Below are positions 63,193 to 64,000 of a stretch of 64,000 bases of DNA, one piece after another. The stretch spans positions 1 to 64,000 of the forward strand of contig CAXXTS010000002.1 in assembly GCA_963676345.2 (NCBI GenBank). Reading direction: 5' to 3'. Below the pieces are notes generated by a model, which saw nothing but the letters and a program-made list of their open reading frames with translations, searched no databases and had not been told where the DNA came from. Position 1 is the stretch's first letter; each line of letters opens with the position of its first letter. Both the position numbers and the translations under genes were made by a program. Source of the DNA: G963665925 sp963676345 (GTDB lineage: Bacteria > Bacillota > Clostridia > Peptostreptococcales > Acidaminobacteraceae).

Positions 63193-64000
63193 TTATGCTT
63201 GAAATTTCAGTTGTTCAAGTGCATCCATGAGTGCAGGTACAACCTGCTTTTTGCGCGATACAACCCAGTTAATGAACATCCCTTGAACCGGATCTTTGTC
63301 AAATGCAGTCCTCAGAACCACTTCGTTATTTACACAATATAGCATATACGAGCCTTCACGAATAATATCTGTAGCTAAAAACAAGGTAATCTCATTTTGT
63401 GATTTTTCATGTTCCAGCTTCATTTTTTCTATAAAATCATCTTGCATCATCAGAATCGGTTCAATGTCCAGTGTGAACACTTGACCAATACCAATGTGGG
63501 CACCATCCGCTTCAAAGCTTTTGAAATCCTTGAATAGAATTTCATCTACAGTTTGACCTTCCAATTTGCTGCCTTCTCTAAACATTTCCATAGCATATGC
63601 TTCAGCATCAATTTCAAGCAGTTCTGTAAGTGCTTTAATTGCCTTGATGTCCTGACTGGTCGTCGTTGGTGATTTCATATAGAGTGTATCGGATATAATG
63701 CCCGATATGAGAAGGCCTGCTGTTTCGCGGTCAATTTCATGCCCAAGCTCACGAAACATCGTGTACAAAATAGTACACGTGCTGCCCACAGGTACATTCT
63801 TAAAATGTATTGGCGCATTGGTTTTAATAGCACCGATTTTGTGGTGATCCACAATTTCAAGTACCCGTGCTTCCTCAATGCCAACAGCACTTTGGCCATA
63901 TTCATTATGATCCACTAAAATAACTTTCTTTCGTCTTGGTCTTAACATGTGACTGCGACTAATGAGACCTAAATACACATGTGTATCACTGACAACCGGG
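63193..64000 (-). CDS. CBS-type manganese pyrophosphatase, C-terminal part (partial)
   Basis: At least 268 residues; the gene continues past the right edge. The visible N-terminus (PVVSDTHVYLGLISRSHML) is the end of a CBS domain, so this is the regulated CBS-PPase form. The DHH core follows (VILVDHNE, EIVDHHKIG), then the DHHA2 half with GRSK-like VVSRKKQVVP at the end. It splits PPi to phosphate and is controlled by adenine nucleotides through the CBS pair. Family length ~550; about half lies outside. Confidence 0.9.
   Translation of the reverse strand, partial: PVVSDTHVYLGLISRSHMLRPRRKKVILVDHNEYGQSAVGIEEARVLEIVDHHKIGAIKTNAPIHFKNVPVGSTCTILYTMFRELGHEIDRETAGLLISGIISDTLYMKSPTTTSQDIKAIKALTELLEIDAEAYAMEMFREGSKLEGQTVDEILFKDFKSFEADGAHIGIGQVFTLDIEPILMMQDDFIEKMKLEHEKSQNEITLFLATDIIREGSYMLYCVNNEVVLRTAFDKDPVQGMFINWVVSRKKQVVPALMDALEQLKFQA

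Overview
The window looks like chromosomal DNA of an anaerobic, endospore-lineage Firmicute (class Clostridia; a Fusibacter- or Acidaminobacter-like organism is my guess, not proven). The grounds are moderately AT-rich DNA, strong AGGAGG-type ribosome sites, a T-box leader, FMN and cobalamin riboswitches, a DegS/DegU pair, radical-SAM enzymes, a CBS-domain pyrophosphatase and clostridial-style RND pumps. I saw no rRNA, tRNA, CRISPR array, prophage or transposase.

Layout. 0-4.6 kb (minus): an ABC importer of the NMT1/TauA class (ATPase, lipoprotein, permease) followed by a CheA-like HPt sensor kinase that runs off the left edge. 4.8-7.5 kb: two tandem SprA-like HExxH proteins and a short KamA-family radical-SAM protein. 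8.1-13 kb (plus): a TetR repressor with an RND pump and two matching operators. 13-14.9 kb: a structured repeat region, a C-GCAxxG-C-C protein and a Nudix-like protein that has lost its catalytic box. 15-17.3 kb: a YtrA-type GntR/ABC operon with a perfect palindromic operator. 17.4-24.5 kb: a UPF0182 membrane protein, a 4Fe-4S membrane protein, CbiZ, a T-box leader in front of a tiny unknown gene, and an SPL-like radical-SAM protein.

24.6-37.4 kb is one long minus-strand tetrapyrrole operon behind a cobalamin riboswitch: hemA, sirC, hemC, cobA-hemD fusion, hemB, hemL, a BtuCD-type importer, an exported CbiK-like chelatase lipoprotein, a BtuF-like binding protein fused to SLH-like repeats, and an ABC-2 exporter. 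It covers glutamyl-tRNA to precorrin-2/sirohydrochlorin plus metal insertion and uptake. CbiZ nearby would salvage cobamides. 37.6-40.1 kb (plus): NAD-isocitrate dehydrogenase and citrate synthase. With the orphan glutamate synthase large subunit at 46-50.5 kb they suggest an oxidative half-TCA route to 2-oxoglutarate and glutamate. 40.2-44.1 kb is ribD-ribE-ribBA-ribH under an FMN riboswitch.

50.8-64 kb: a queuosine-tRNA mannosyltransferase-like protein, RsgA with a strong promoter, 14-codon ORF and terminator upstream, a metallophosphoesterase, a second RND pump with extra membrane helices, DegSU-like regulators, a DUF3810 metalloprotease-like protein, YjbQ, and the C-terminal part of a CBS-type Mn pyrophosphatase cut by the right edge.

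Most promising unexplained items: the T-box-controlled small gene with an apparent frameshift (22.6-23.2 kb), the duplicated 50-bp structured element (13.4-13.7 kb), the rsgA leader (53.1-53.3 kb), and the exported chelatase plus SLH-fused binding protein inside the haem/B12 operon.
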